This document shows, piece after piece, positions 50,790-58,208 of a stretch of DNA of 64,000 nt (position 1 is the first letter of the stretch; each line of letters opens with the position of its first letter). Under the pieces are notes generated by a model, which ran no database searches, had not been told where the DNA came from, and saw only the letters and a program-made list of their open reading frames with translations. Both the position numbers and the translations under genes were made by a program. This stretch comes from JACVRN01 sp036389255 (GTDB lineage: Bacteria > Acidobacteriota > Blastocatellia > Pyrinomonadales > Pyrinomonadaceae): NCBI GenBank assembly GCA_036389255.1, contig DASVQI010000012.1, positions 1-64,000 on the forward strand, given 5' to 3'.

Positions 50790-51772
50790 TGCATTTTCAG
50801 GTCTTCGAGGGCGCGCAGGACGAACGGACGCGCCATCTGCTTGCGCCAGTACATCAGAAAGTCCGTGTTGTCCAGAGGGCGAGCCTTCGTGTAGCAGACT
50901 TCCGCCGCGCGCTCCATTCTCTCAGCGTCCAGTGGCCCGCCTATCAGAGCAGCCTGCGCGTCCTTGACTTCCATAGGTGCGGGCGCAACGCCGCCCATGA
51001 TGAGCTTTGCGTCGAGCACGGTTCCGCTCTCGTCCAAATCAACGCGCGCGGCAATCCCCAGCACGGGGAAGTCGAAAGCACCACGGCGGCGCAGCTTCTT
51101 ATACGTTGCGCGCCAGCCCTTTGCGGGCGGCAGATGAACGTCAACCAGCAGCTCGTCCGGACGCTTGTGAAGATAATCTATGCCGTCGTCGTTGTAGAGC
51201 CCGGCGGCCTCCACCATACGCTCGCCCAGCGTGGAAGCCAGCCGCACGCGCGCTCCTATGGCCACCATCAGGGGCACGAGGTCTGAGGACTGAACGGCCC
51301 AGCACTTCTTGCTTCCGGGCGCCACCCAGCAAATCTCGCCGTCCTTCTTCATGCAGAAGTTAATCCCCTTGCGCCACTCATAATTCTGGTCGTAATAGTT
51401 GCAGCGCGTGTCCAGCAGCAGGTTCCCGCCAATCGTCCCCATGTTGCGAAGTATCGGCGTAGAGATTGTCCTTGCCGCCGCCGCCACAAAAGGATAGTCA
51501 CGATTAATCACCGGATGCTCACACACGTCCGTCAAAGAGACGCCTGCTCCTATGACAAGCCCTGATTTGCCGTCGCCCGTAATCTGATTAAGCTCCCTGA
51601 GCCTAGTCACGGAAATTACAGTCTTAGGCGTCTGCTGCCGCCGCTTCATATTCGGGTAAAGGTCTGTGCCCCCGGCCACGAACTGACCCTCCGGCCCGGA
51701 ATCGGCCATCATCTTCACAGCGTCCCTGATATCCTGCGGCACGCGGTAACTAAACTTGGGAAGTCTCATCAT
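50786..51772 (-). CDS. molybdenum hydroxylase FAD subunit, 4-hydroxybenzoyl-CoA-reductase type
   Basis: This 328-residue FAD-binding protein starts MRLPKFSYRVPQDIRDAV and has FVAGGTDLYP and the flavin loop ILRNMGTIGGNLLLDTRC. Cys124, Cys140, Cys148 and Cys157 (spacing 16, 8, 9) lie in an insertion just after the flavin loop. In Thauera 4-hydroxybenzoyl-CoA reductase the beta subunit has a [4Fe-4S] cluster bound by Cys with, as I recall it, the same spacing. This suggests reductive rather than oxidative chemistry, or at least an extra low-potential cluster. It is the third of the three catalytic subunits in this operon. Confidence 0.88.
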   Translation of the reverse strand: MMRLPKFSYRVPQDIRDAVKMMADSGPEGQFVAGGTDLYPNMKRRQQTPKTVISVTRLRELNQITGDGKSGLVIGAGVSLTDVCEHPVINRDYPFVAAAARTISTPILRNMGTIGGNLLLDTRCNYYDQNYEWRKGINFCMKKDGEICWVAPGSKKCWAVQSSDLVPLMVAIGARVRLASTLGERMVEAAGLYNDDGIDYLHKRPDELLVDVHLPPAKGWRATYKKLRRRGAFDFPVLGIAARVDLDESGTVLDAKLIMGGVAPAPMEVKDAQAALIGGPLDAERMERAAEVCYTKARPLDNTDFLMYWRKQMARPFVLRALEDLKMQ

Positions 51773-51802
51773 AACGGTCTAACTTATTCCTTCACTTCTT
51801 AT

Positions 51803-51825
51803 GAATGCACCGCGACGCGTGGCAT
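51803..51825. repeat. 23-bp direct repeat, copy 1 (with remnant of the Mo-subunit 3' end)
   Basis: These 23 bases are identical to 52445-52467. On the minus strand they encode MPRVAVHS followed by TAA, the same residues and frame as the end of the Mo subunit gene. Copy 1 is thus a stranded 3' end of that gene, 31 bp before the FAD-subunit start. The DUF4926 and DUF6883 genes lie between the copies. Confidence 0.85.
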
Positions 51826-51845
51826 CTGGCGAACCACTTTAATCA

Positions 51846-52067
51846 TCAAGCTGCTTCATCTTTACGAAAATAGAGTTTCATGAGCTTGTCGGCGGGCACA
51901 GCCACGAAGGCATAAGCCGCGCCCGTTTCATCGCTAAACTCAACTTCAAAAGCACCGTCATTCCATTTCTCGACGACTGTGCCGACTTCGCCGCGTCTGA
52001 GCCGCACCCCTTCTAATTGCAGATTCTCTGTCAGCGCCACTACGTCAAGCACTTTAATTTCATCCAT
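51846..52067 (-). CDS. DUF4926-type small protein
   Basis: This 73-residue protein reads IKVLDVVALTENLQLEGVRL and RGEVGTVVEKWNDGAFEVEF, a small SH3-like beta barrel as in DUF4926 proteins. Members of this family are often encoded next to a DUF6883 or similar partner, as here. The function is unknown; a toxin-immunity or antitoxin role is a guess. The pair interrupts a molybdenum hydroxylase operon. Confidence 0.8.
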   Translation of the reverse strand: MDEIKVLDVVALTENLQLEGVRLRRGEVGTVVEKWNDGAFEVEFSDETGAAYAFVAVPADKLMKLYFRKDEAA

Positions 52068-52082
52068 CTTCTAAAATCTCCT

Positions 52083-52427
52083 CTATAGGATGTAGCAACT
52101 CGTCAAGCGCGGGAAATCTTCATCATTCCTAATTATCCATGCCGTGCGTATTACCTTCGATGTTGCTACATATTTATCAAACGCGGTGGCTTGAAGGTCT
52201 ACGACAAATCTTTTCCCATAGGAACTGGGCGGTCGTTCTTCAGCTTCTGCTGTCAAGACTGCTTCCAGTATCAACTTTCGCAGGCGCTCTGCATCATCAG
52301 CCTTCAATCCTAAAGTAGAGAGAAACACGTGAGCCTTATGTTTACCTTCGGGGTGATTCGGATTCAAGCTGTAATCACGCAGTTTCTCGATGTCTACAAC
52401 CGCGCTATCAGCATTAGGTAGTTTCAT
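52083..52427 (-). CDS. DUF6883-type small protein
   Basis: This 114-residue protein starts MKLPNADSAVVDIEKLRDYS and has LNPNHPEGKHKAHVF and a C-terminal TAWIIRNDEDFPRLTSCYI, as in DUF6883 proteins. In other genomes this domain can be the C-terminal part of polymorphic toxins; here it stands alone. It is 15 bases upstream of the DUF4926 gene on the same strand. Codon use is less GC-rich than that of the flanking subunit genes, which fits acquisition. Confidence 0.8.
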   Translation of the reverse strand: MKLPNADSAVVDIEKLRDYSLNPNHPEGKHKAHVFLSTLGLKADDAERLRKLILEAVLTAEAEERPPSSYGKRFVVDLQATAFDKYVATSKVIRTAWIIRNDEDFPRLTSCYIL

Positions 52428-52440
52428 CTAAAACTCTACC

Positions 52441-54915
52441 TCACGAATGCACCGCGACGCGTGGCATTTCGCGCCCGTCTCCGCCTTCGTCCGGCGTCAA
52501 GACCTTTAGCGGCTGCGGCCAGTCCATGTCCGGAACCGACTTGGGGCCGTAGCGTGGGTCTTTGCCTTTGGCTTTGTCCCGCAGAGCGGCCAGAACCTTT
52601 TCGGGCGTGATGGGCACTTCGTCTATGCGCACGCCGACCGCGTCGTAGACGGCATTGGCTATGGCGGGTGGAACCGGCAGGAGCGGCCCCTGTCCGACTT
52701 CCTTCGCGCCGAAGGGGCCGTTGGGGTCTGCGTCTTCGACCAGATAAGTCACAACGTCGCACATCTCCAAAGTGGTAGGGCTCTTGTATTCCAGAAGGCT
52801 GGGAAACTTGTGTACGACGTTTCGATTAGCGCGGTAGACCATCTCTTCCATGAGGGCTTCACCGAGGCCCATGTAGACGCTTCCTTCTACCTGTCCCATG
52901 ACGAGCACGGGGTTGATGGAGCGGCCTATGTCGTGGCCTATCCAGACGCGCTCTACGGTGACGATGCCCGTTTCCGGGTCAACGTCAACTTCCGCGACGG
53001 CAGCCGAGTAGCTGTAGGCGGGAGAGGGGCCGACGCCTGCGCCCTTGAACTTTCCGGGCGACCGAGGCGGCGTGTACGAGCCTACGGTGCCTATGGTGCC
53101 GAACTTTGATTCGGCAAGAACGACTGCCTCCGCAAAGGTGACGCCCACTTCGGGATTCTCCACGTCAAAGACGCGGCGCTCCGCAAACGAGAGATTCTCA
53201 ATCGGCACGGAGAGTTTTTCCGCGACGGCTATCGTCAGAAGCTCGCGTGCACGCTCTGCGGCCTGAAGCGCGGCGTTGCCCGTCATGAGCGTGACGCGGC
53301 TCGAATAGCTCCCGAGGTCTACGGGCGTCAAATCCGTGTCGGCCGTGATGACGCGTATGTCGAAGGGGTCTATCCCTAAGACTTCTGCCACGATGTAGGC
53401 GAGTATGGAATCAGACCCTTGTCCTATGTCGGTCGAGCCGCACTGCACGCAGACGCCGCCCTGCCGGTCTAGCCTGAGCTGCACGCCGGAGTGCGGCATA
53501 CTGTTCCAGTAGATGGGAAGACCCGCGCCGCAGATGTAGGAGCTACAGGCTATGCCTATGCCTTTGCCGTAGGGAAGCTTTCTGTTCTCTCTATCCCAGC
53601 CGGAGAATTTGTTCTTCCAGCCGGAGCCTTCCACGACCTTTTCTATACACTTGCCGAGCCCCATGGAGCCTATGCGCAGGTAGTTGGCCGTGACCGAAAA
53701 GGGCGGCGCGAGATGCTTCAACCTGATGTCGGCAGGGTCAAGGCGCAGCTCTTCGGCAATCTTGTCCAGATGAACTTCCAGAGCAAAGCGCGGCTGCGGC
53801 GTGCCGTGCCCGCGCTTCGGGCCGCAGGGCGGCTTGTTTGTAAAGACACGCGCCCCCCGGAACTTGTAGCGCGGCACCTTGTAGGTCACGGTCTGGAGCG
53901 CTCCCGTGTAGAAGGTCGAAGCCACGCCATAAGAGCCGTATGCGCCGCCGTCCAAGAATGACTGGAAGTCCATAGCCGTTATCGCGCCGTCCTTTTTGAC
54001 GCCGGTGCGGACTTTCATCAGGACAGGATGGCGACCGCGATGGCAGTAGAAGACCTCTTCGCGCGTCAGAGCAATCTTGACGGGGCGGCCTGTCATCATG
54101 GAGAGCTTTGAGACGACTATCTCGTGATTGAAGGGGTCGCTCTTGCCGCCGAAGCCGCCGCCGTTCGGTGTGGCTATGACGCGAATGTGGCTCGCGGGAA
54201 GACCGAGCGTTTTGGCAAGCGCCCTGTGAACGTAATGCGGCGTCTGCGTGGAACTCCAAAGCGTGAGTTTCTCGTCCGGGTCGAAATGGGCGAGCGACGC
54301 GTGCTGCTCCATAGGCAGGTGCGTGTTGCCTTCATAAAAGAGTATGTCTTCGCGTATAAGGTCGGCCTCTGCGAATCCCTCTTCCATGTCGCCAAATTCG
54401 AGCGAGACATTCTTGTGGACGTTGCCGTAATCGCCGTAATCATGTATGCGCGGCTCGGTAATCATCACGCCCTCTTCTATGTTCGTGATGGTCTGAAGGC
54501 GCTCGTACTCGACCTCAATCAGGTTCATGGCGTCGAAGGCCGTGTCTTCGTCCACGGCCGCGACAGCCGCCACGGGGTCGCCTATGAAGCGCACACGCTC
54601 AACACAGAGCGGGTGCTCGTCCTGACTGACGGGCAGTATGCCGTAAGGGATTGGCAAGTCACGGCCAGTGATGACGGCCATGACGCCGGGAAGCGCGAGA
54701 GCCTTCGATACGTCTATGTTTTTAATGATTGCATGCGGCTCGTGGCTGCGAAGAATCTTGCAATGGAGCATGCGCGGCAGGACTATATCGTCCGCGAACT
54801 TCGTCTGGCCCGTGCATTTCTGGCGGGCGTCTACCTTGCGAAAAGGCTTGCCGACGACACGAAGCGGCCCATTGTTCTTTCCATTTGCCCCATTGCCGTT
54901 TCCGTTCTTACTCAT
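52441..54915 (-). CDS. molybdenum hydroxylase Mo-binding subunit
   Basis: This 824-residue xanthine-oxidase-family protein starts VVGKPFRKVDARQKCTGQTK. It has the Mo-cofactor loops NGGGFGGKSDPF, RGHGTPQPRFALE and GQGSDSILAYIVAEVL. The segment that in the family carries the catalytic Glu (GAKGxGE) reads GAKEVGQGP here, with Gln742; the codon is CAG. Such a change is expected to lower or alter activity. Together with the FAD subunit it resembles the 4-hydroxybenzoyl-CoA reductase group more than xanthine dehydrogenase. Its end carries copy 2 of the 23-bp repeat. Substrate unknown. Confidence 0.9.
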   Translation of the reverse strand: MSKNGNGNGANGKNNGPLRVVGKPFRKVDARQKCTGQTKFADDIVLPRMLHCKILRSHEPHAIIKNIDVSKALALPGVMAVITGRDLPIPYGILPVSQDEHPLCVERVRFIGDPVAAVAAVDEDTAFDAMNLIEVEYERLQTITNIEEGVMITEPRIHDYGDYGNVHKNVSLEFGDMEEGFAEADLIREDILFYEGNTHLPMEQHASLAHFDPDEKLTLWSSTQTPHYVHRALAKTLGLPASHIRVIATPNGGGFGGKSDPFNHEIVVSKLSMMTGRPVKIALTREEVFYCHRGRHPVLMKVRTGVKKDGAITAMDFQSFLDGGAYGSYGVASTFYTGALQTVTYKVPRYKFRGARVFTNKPPCGPKRGHGTPQPRFALEVHLDKIAEELRLDPADIRLKHLAPPFSVTANYLRIGSMGLGKCIEKVVEGSGWKNKFSGWDRENRKLPYGKGIGIACSSYICGAGLPIYWNSMPHSGVQLRLDRQGGVCVQCGSTDIGQGSDSILAYIVAEVLGIDPFDIRVITADTDLTPVDLGSYSSRVTLMTGNAALQAAERARELLTIAVAEKLSVPIENLSFAERRVFDVENPEVGVTFAEAVVLAESKFGTIGTVGSYTPPRSPGKFKGAGVGPSPAYSYSAAVAEVDVDPETGIVTVERVWIGHDIGRSINPVLVMGQVEGSVYMGLGEALMEEMVYRANRNVVHKFPSLLEYKSPTTLEMCDVVTYLVEDADPNGPFGAKEVGQGPLLPVPPAIANAVYDAVGVRIDEVPITPEKVLAALRDKAKGKDPRYGPKSVPDMDWPQPLKVLTPDEGGDGREMPRVAVHS
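52445..52467. repeat. 23-bp direct repeat, copy 2
   Basis: Identical to 51803-51825. It lies at the 3' end of the Mo subunit gene (residues MPRVAVHS) and marks the upstream boundary of the DUF6883-DUF4926 insert; 619 bp separate the two copies. Confidence 0.85.
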
Positions 54916-55438
54916 AACCGTAGATTATCTCCTTGGAGGGCAGCGCCTCTTCGCCCCTCATTCTGGCAGCCGCCAGCTCGACCGCTTCGTAAATCTTTAT
55001 GTAGCCCGTGCAGCGACAGAGATTGCCAGCGAGCGCTTCCTTTATCTCATCGCGCGAAGGGCTAGGGTTCGCTTCCAGCAATTCTTTCGCAACCAGCAGG
55101 AAGCCCGGCGTGCAGTAGCCGCATTGCGCCGCCCCCAAATCCGCGAAGGTGTCTTGCAGGGGATGCAGCCCGCCCTCACCGGCCATGCCTTCGATAGTCG
55201 TCACGCTGCGCCCCTCGGCATCCAGCCCCAGCACCAGACATGAAAGCACCGCTCGCCCGTCCATCAGCACAGTGCAGGTGCCGCATTCGCCAAGCTCGCA
55301 GCCGTGTTTCGTGCCGGTCAGGCTCAGGTCTTCGCGCAGTACTTCCAGCAGAGTCTTGTGCGGGGCGAAGGCCACCTCCACGGCTTCGTCGTTCAGCCGG
55401 AACTCAATATGAGCTTTCTGTTTAGTTCTCTCAGTCAT
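54908..55438 (-). CDS. molybdenum hydroxylase 2Fe-2S subunit
   Basis: The start is set at the ATG at 55438 (MTERTKQKAHIEFRLNDEAV); the codons before it in frame are repeat-derived. The 176-residue product has a plant-ferredoxin-like 2Fe-2S site (GCELGECGTC with a later Cys in VLSCL) and the helical second site (QCGYCTPG and NLCRCTGY). It passes electrons from the Mo site to FAD. Its stop overlaps the Mo subunit start by eight bases. Confidence 0.93.
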   Translation of the reverse strand: MTERTKQKAHIEFRLNDEAVEVAFAPHKTLLEVLREDLSLTGTKHGCELGECGTCTVLMDGRAVLSCLVLGLDAEGRSVTTIEGMAGEGGLHPLQDTFADLGAAQCGYCTPGFLLVAKELLEANPSPSRDEIKEALAGNLCRCTGYIKIYEAVELAAARMRGEEALPSKEIIYGYE

Positions 55439-55530
55439 GGCTTTGATTGTATGCGAGAAATGGCGTCGAAGCGAAATGCGGAAGAACGGGGCCGGTTGCC
55501 GGTTAATAGAAAGAGAATCGGCTCTTCCTT

Positions 55531-55554
55531 GCCCGGCACCTGACACCCGATACC
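55531..55554. repeat. copy of the GGTGCCGGGT repeat
   Basis: CCGGCACCTGACACCCG here matches the complement of the element at 14991 with one or two changes. Upstream, GGCCGGTTGCCGG at about 55490 pairs loosely with it. It lies between panC and the 2Fe-2S gene, both on the minus strand. Confidence 0.5.
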
Positions 55555-55557
55555 CTT

Positions 55558-56445
55558 TTATGAGGATTTGACAGTCACATCTTCCTTCTGCTTGGCACGG
55601 TTGAGAACCATGTTGTCAATCAGTCTGGTCTTGCCGACGTGGACGGCTAAGGCTATGAGGACGGGCCGGTCGTCCAGCTTCTCCAGCTTTTCGAGCGTGT
55701 CCGCGTCCGCGACGCTCACGTAATCGAGGCGCGCGCGCGGCTCCGCGTCAACGGTTGAGCGCACCCAGTCCGCTAGGCGGGAAGCGTTGCGCTCGCCGGT
55801 CTTGTAAGCCTCCTTGGCCGTGCGAAGCGCGCGGTAGAGAACCGCAGCCGCGCGGCGCTCGTCTTCATCCAGATAGGCGTTTCGAGACGATAGCGCCAGT
55901 CCCGATTCTTCTCGAACGGTCGGCAGTATGACTATCTCCGTGTCGAAGGCTAAGTCGCGTGTCAGCCGCTTGACGATTAGGGTCTGCTGCGCGTCCTTCT
56001 GGCCGAAGAAGGCGAAGTCGGGCCGGACTATGTTGAAGAGAATCGTGACGACGGTCGCCACGCCGCGAAAGTGGCCGGGACGCGAAGCTCCTTCAAGCTG
56101 GTCTGACAATCCCTCGACTTTGATGTAAGTGGAGAAGCCCTTCGGGTAAATCTCTTCCATAGAAGGCGCGAAGATGTAGTCAACGTTCAGGTCTGTCAAC
56201 AGCGTGGTGTCTTTCGTCAGGTCGCGCGGGTAGTGCTGGAAATCTTCGTTGGGGCCGAACTGCGTGGGGTTGACGAAGACGGAGACGACCACAACGTCGC
56301 ACATTCGTCTCGCTTCACGAACAAGGCTCAGGTGGCCTTCGTGCAGCGCTCCCATTGTCGGCACGAGCCCTATGGTCTTGTCCTCTTCGCGGCGCACCTT
56401 GCGCGCGACACTGCTCATGCGTTGGCGGCGATTGATAATCTCCAT
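55558..56445 (-). CDS. panC: pantothenate synthetase
   Basis: This 295-residue enzyme joins pantoate and beta-alanine with ATP. It has the HxGH-type motif in LVPTMGALHEGHLSL, the VSVFVNPTQFGPNEDF segment and KRLTRDLAFDTEIV. The KMSKS-like loop is SGLALSSRNAYL. panB lies just upstream on the same strand. Its ATG follows directly on the inverted repeat at 56446, with no clear ribosome site. Confidence 0.95.
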   Translation of the reverse strand: MEIINRRQRMSSVARKVRREEDKTIGLVPTMGALHEGHLSLVREARRMCDVVVVSVFVNPTQFGPNEDFQHYPRDLTKDTTLLTDLNVDYIFAPSMEEIYPKGFSTYIKVEGLSDQLEGASRPGHFRGVATVVTILFNIVRPDFAFFGQKDAQQTLIVKRLTRDLAFDTEIVILPTVREESGLALSSRNAYLDEDERRAAAVLYRALRTAKEAYKTGERNASRLADWVRSTVDAEPRARLDYVSVADADTLEKLEKLDDRPVLIALAVHVGKTRLIDNMVLNRAKQKEDVTVKSS

Positions 56446-56522
56446 AAACAGTAATCAGTAATCAGTGTCCAGTAGCCAGCCGGTTTAGTCCCGGGCCGAC
56501 TATTGATTGCTGATTACTGTTT
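56446..56522. repeat. inverted repeat with GTAATCAG words between panB and panC
   Basis: Arms begin AAACAGTAATCAGTAATCAG (56446 on) and end with the complement of AAACAGTAATCAGCAATCA at 56522, so the outer 12 bp pair perfectly. The right arm holds the last codons and stop of panB (NKQ and TAA). The left arm ends one base before the panC ATG. Confidence 0.75.
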
Positions 56523-57407
56523 GTTAGTTTCCGTCTTCTCATCTTTCGTTGAGATGTTAAGCTCTGCGGCGGCTTCGGGAGGCAGGCCGTAGGACTCATC
56601 TTCGGACGGATAATTGCCGCTTCTGACATCTTCAGCGAAGCGGCTCACGGCATCCGTCATTGTCTCGCGCATGTTGGCGTAGGGGCGCACGAAGCGCGCG
56701 ACCTTTCCGAAGGTCAGCCCCAGCATGTCGTGCAGAACCAGCACCTGTATATCACAGTGCGGCCCTGCGCCTATGCCTACCGTGGGAATCTTGACGCTCT
56801 CCGTGATGAGCTTGGCAATCTCGCGCGGGACGACTTCCAGCACAATGGCGAAGGCCCCCGCGTCTTCGAGCGCCTTGGCGTCATCCAGCAGAGCGCGTGC
56901 CGTCTCGGCCGTCTTGCCCTGCACGCGGTAGCCGCCCAGCTTGTTGACGCTTTGCGGCGTCAAGCCTATGTGGCCCATCACGGCAATCTCTTCGTCCACC
57001 AGCCTTTTTACGAGCGGCGCACGCTTGCGTCCCCCTTCCAGCTTGACGGCCTCGGCCGCGCCCTCTTTGATAAGCCTTAAAGCGGCGCGCACTGTGTCGT
57101 CAGCGCCGGTGTGAAAGGAGCCGTAAGGCATGTCGGCAACGAGCAGCGCACGCTGGACTGCGCGGCGCACGGCGCGCGTGTGCATGACGATTTCGTCCAT
57201 AGTCACCGGCACGGTGTTGCCGTAGCCGAAGATGACGTTGCCTATGCTGTCGCCGACGAGCACCACGTCTATGCCCGCTTCGTCAACGATGCGCGCCGTG
57301 GGGTAATCGTAAGCCGTCAGACAGACAAGACGCTCGCCCCGCTCTTTGCTCGCTCTGAGAGAAGGGGCGGTAACTTTTTCGGGTCGCTGCGGTTTGAGAT
57401 AGGCCAT
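56514..57407 (-). CDS. panB: 3-methyl-2-oxobutanoate hydroxymethyltransferase
   Basis: The start is set at the ATG at 57407 (MAYLKPQRPEKVTAPSLRA). The 297-residue TIM barrel transfers a hydroxymethyl group from methylene-tetrahydrofolate to ketoisovalerate, the first step to pantoate. It has DVVLVGDSIGNVIFGY, VVADMPYGS-like (LVADMPYGSFHTG), VKLEGG, GHIGLTPQSVNKLGG and TVGIGAGPHCDIQVLV. Its final residues are encoded in a repeat arm, so the C terminus (NKQ) is likely dispensable. Confidence 0.95.
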   Translation of the reverse strand: MAYLKPQRPEKVTAPSLRASKERGERLVCLTAYDYPTARIVDEAGIDVVLVGDSIGNVIFGYGNTVPVTMDEIVMHTRAVRRAVQRALLVADMPYGSFHTGADDTVRAALRLIKEGAAEAVKLEGGRKRAPLVKRLVDEEIAVMGHIGLTPQSVNKLGGYRVQGKTAETARALLDDAKALEDAGAFAIVLEVVPREIAKLITESVKIPTVGIGAGPHCDIQVLVLHDMLGLTFGKVARFVRPYANMRETMTDAVSRFAEDVRSGNYPSEDESYGLPPEAAAELNISTKDEKTETNKQ

Positions 57408-57568
57408 CCTTTTAGACTTTCTACCAAAGTGATAGGCGGCGACTCCCACATCCAACAGAAGTGACAGCCACCGCTCGGTTTCGCTTCAAGCTTTTACATA
57501 AGGGTTCCCAGAAGTCACCAATTATAGGCCGATGCGTCGGAAAAGCAAGGAGGAAAACCGGTGCCGAA

Positions 57569-58081
57569 TCACCGTTGCGCCTGCCAGCGCTCCACACGCG
57601 AGTCGTCCTCCACTCCGGCTAAAAGCTTTGCGATTGGCTGTTTGAGAGTGGGATGCAGTAGCTGCGGCGCAAGCTCCGCGAGCGGCGTGAGCACGAAGCG
57701 GCGCAGGTGCAGGCGCGGGTGCGGCAGGATGAGAAACTCGGTCGCGCGCTCTTCGTCGCCGTAGAGCAGCAGGTCAAGGTCTATGATGCGCGGGCCGCGC
57801 GCAAGCCCGGCGCGGCGTCTTCCAAGCGCGTACTCTATGCGAAGCAGCCGCGCCATCACCTGTTCCGGCGAAGGCGGCTGCTCAATCGTCAGCTCCGCGA
57901 CCATGTTCAGGAAAGCGGGCTGGTCGGTCACGTCCACAGGCTCCGTCTCGTAAACGGATGAAAGGCGCGAGACGCAAAGCCCGGCGTTCATCATCCCGCG
58001 CACGCCGAGCAGCAGATTTCCCGCGCGGTCATACAGGTTCGAGCCCAAACTGACGTAAACTTTAATCCGCTTCTTTTTCAT
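57569..58081 (-). CDS. folK: HPPK, 2-amino-4-hydroxy-6-hydroxymethyldihydropteridine kinase
   Basis: The start is set at the ATG at 58081 (MKKKRIKVYVSLGSNL). The 170-residue enzyme transfers pyrophosphate to hydroxymethyl-dihydropterin in folate synthesis. Signatures are VSLGSNLYDRAGNL, FLNMVAELTIEQPPSPEQ and the catalytic PRIIDLDLLLYGDE. It lies 160 bp upstream of panB on the same strand. Confidence 0.93.
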   Translation of the reverse strand: MKKKRIKVYVSLGSNLYDRAGNLLLGVRGMMNAGLCVSRLSSVYETEPVDVTDQPAFLNMVAELTIEQPPSPEQVMARLLRIEYALGRRRAGLARGPRIIDLDLLLYGDEERATEFLILPHPRLHLRRFVLTPLAELAPQLLHPTLKQPIAKLLAGVEDDSRVERWQAQR

Positions 58082-58208
58082 AAGGCAGAAACTTAAACCC
58101 TCCGGAGCCGCTTTCACAAACGCGGGCTCTGAGAGCCGGATGCGTTCATGTTATACTGCCACGCGAACTCAAATATAGTGCAAGAGTTTCAGCAAGCGCT
58201 CGCTTTAT

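Noticed and set aside
54124..55065. 313-codon open frame on the plus strand
   Set aside because: Antisense to the Mo and 2Fe-2S subunit genes; translation shows no domain and has the basic, low-complexity look of a shadow frame.
57456..57568. Possible tRNA or small RNA between folK and panB
   Set aside because: No cloverleaf, T-loop TTCGANNC or acceptor pairing was found on either strand.
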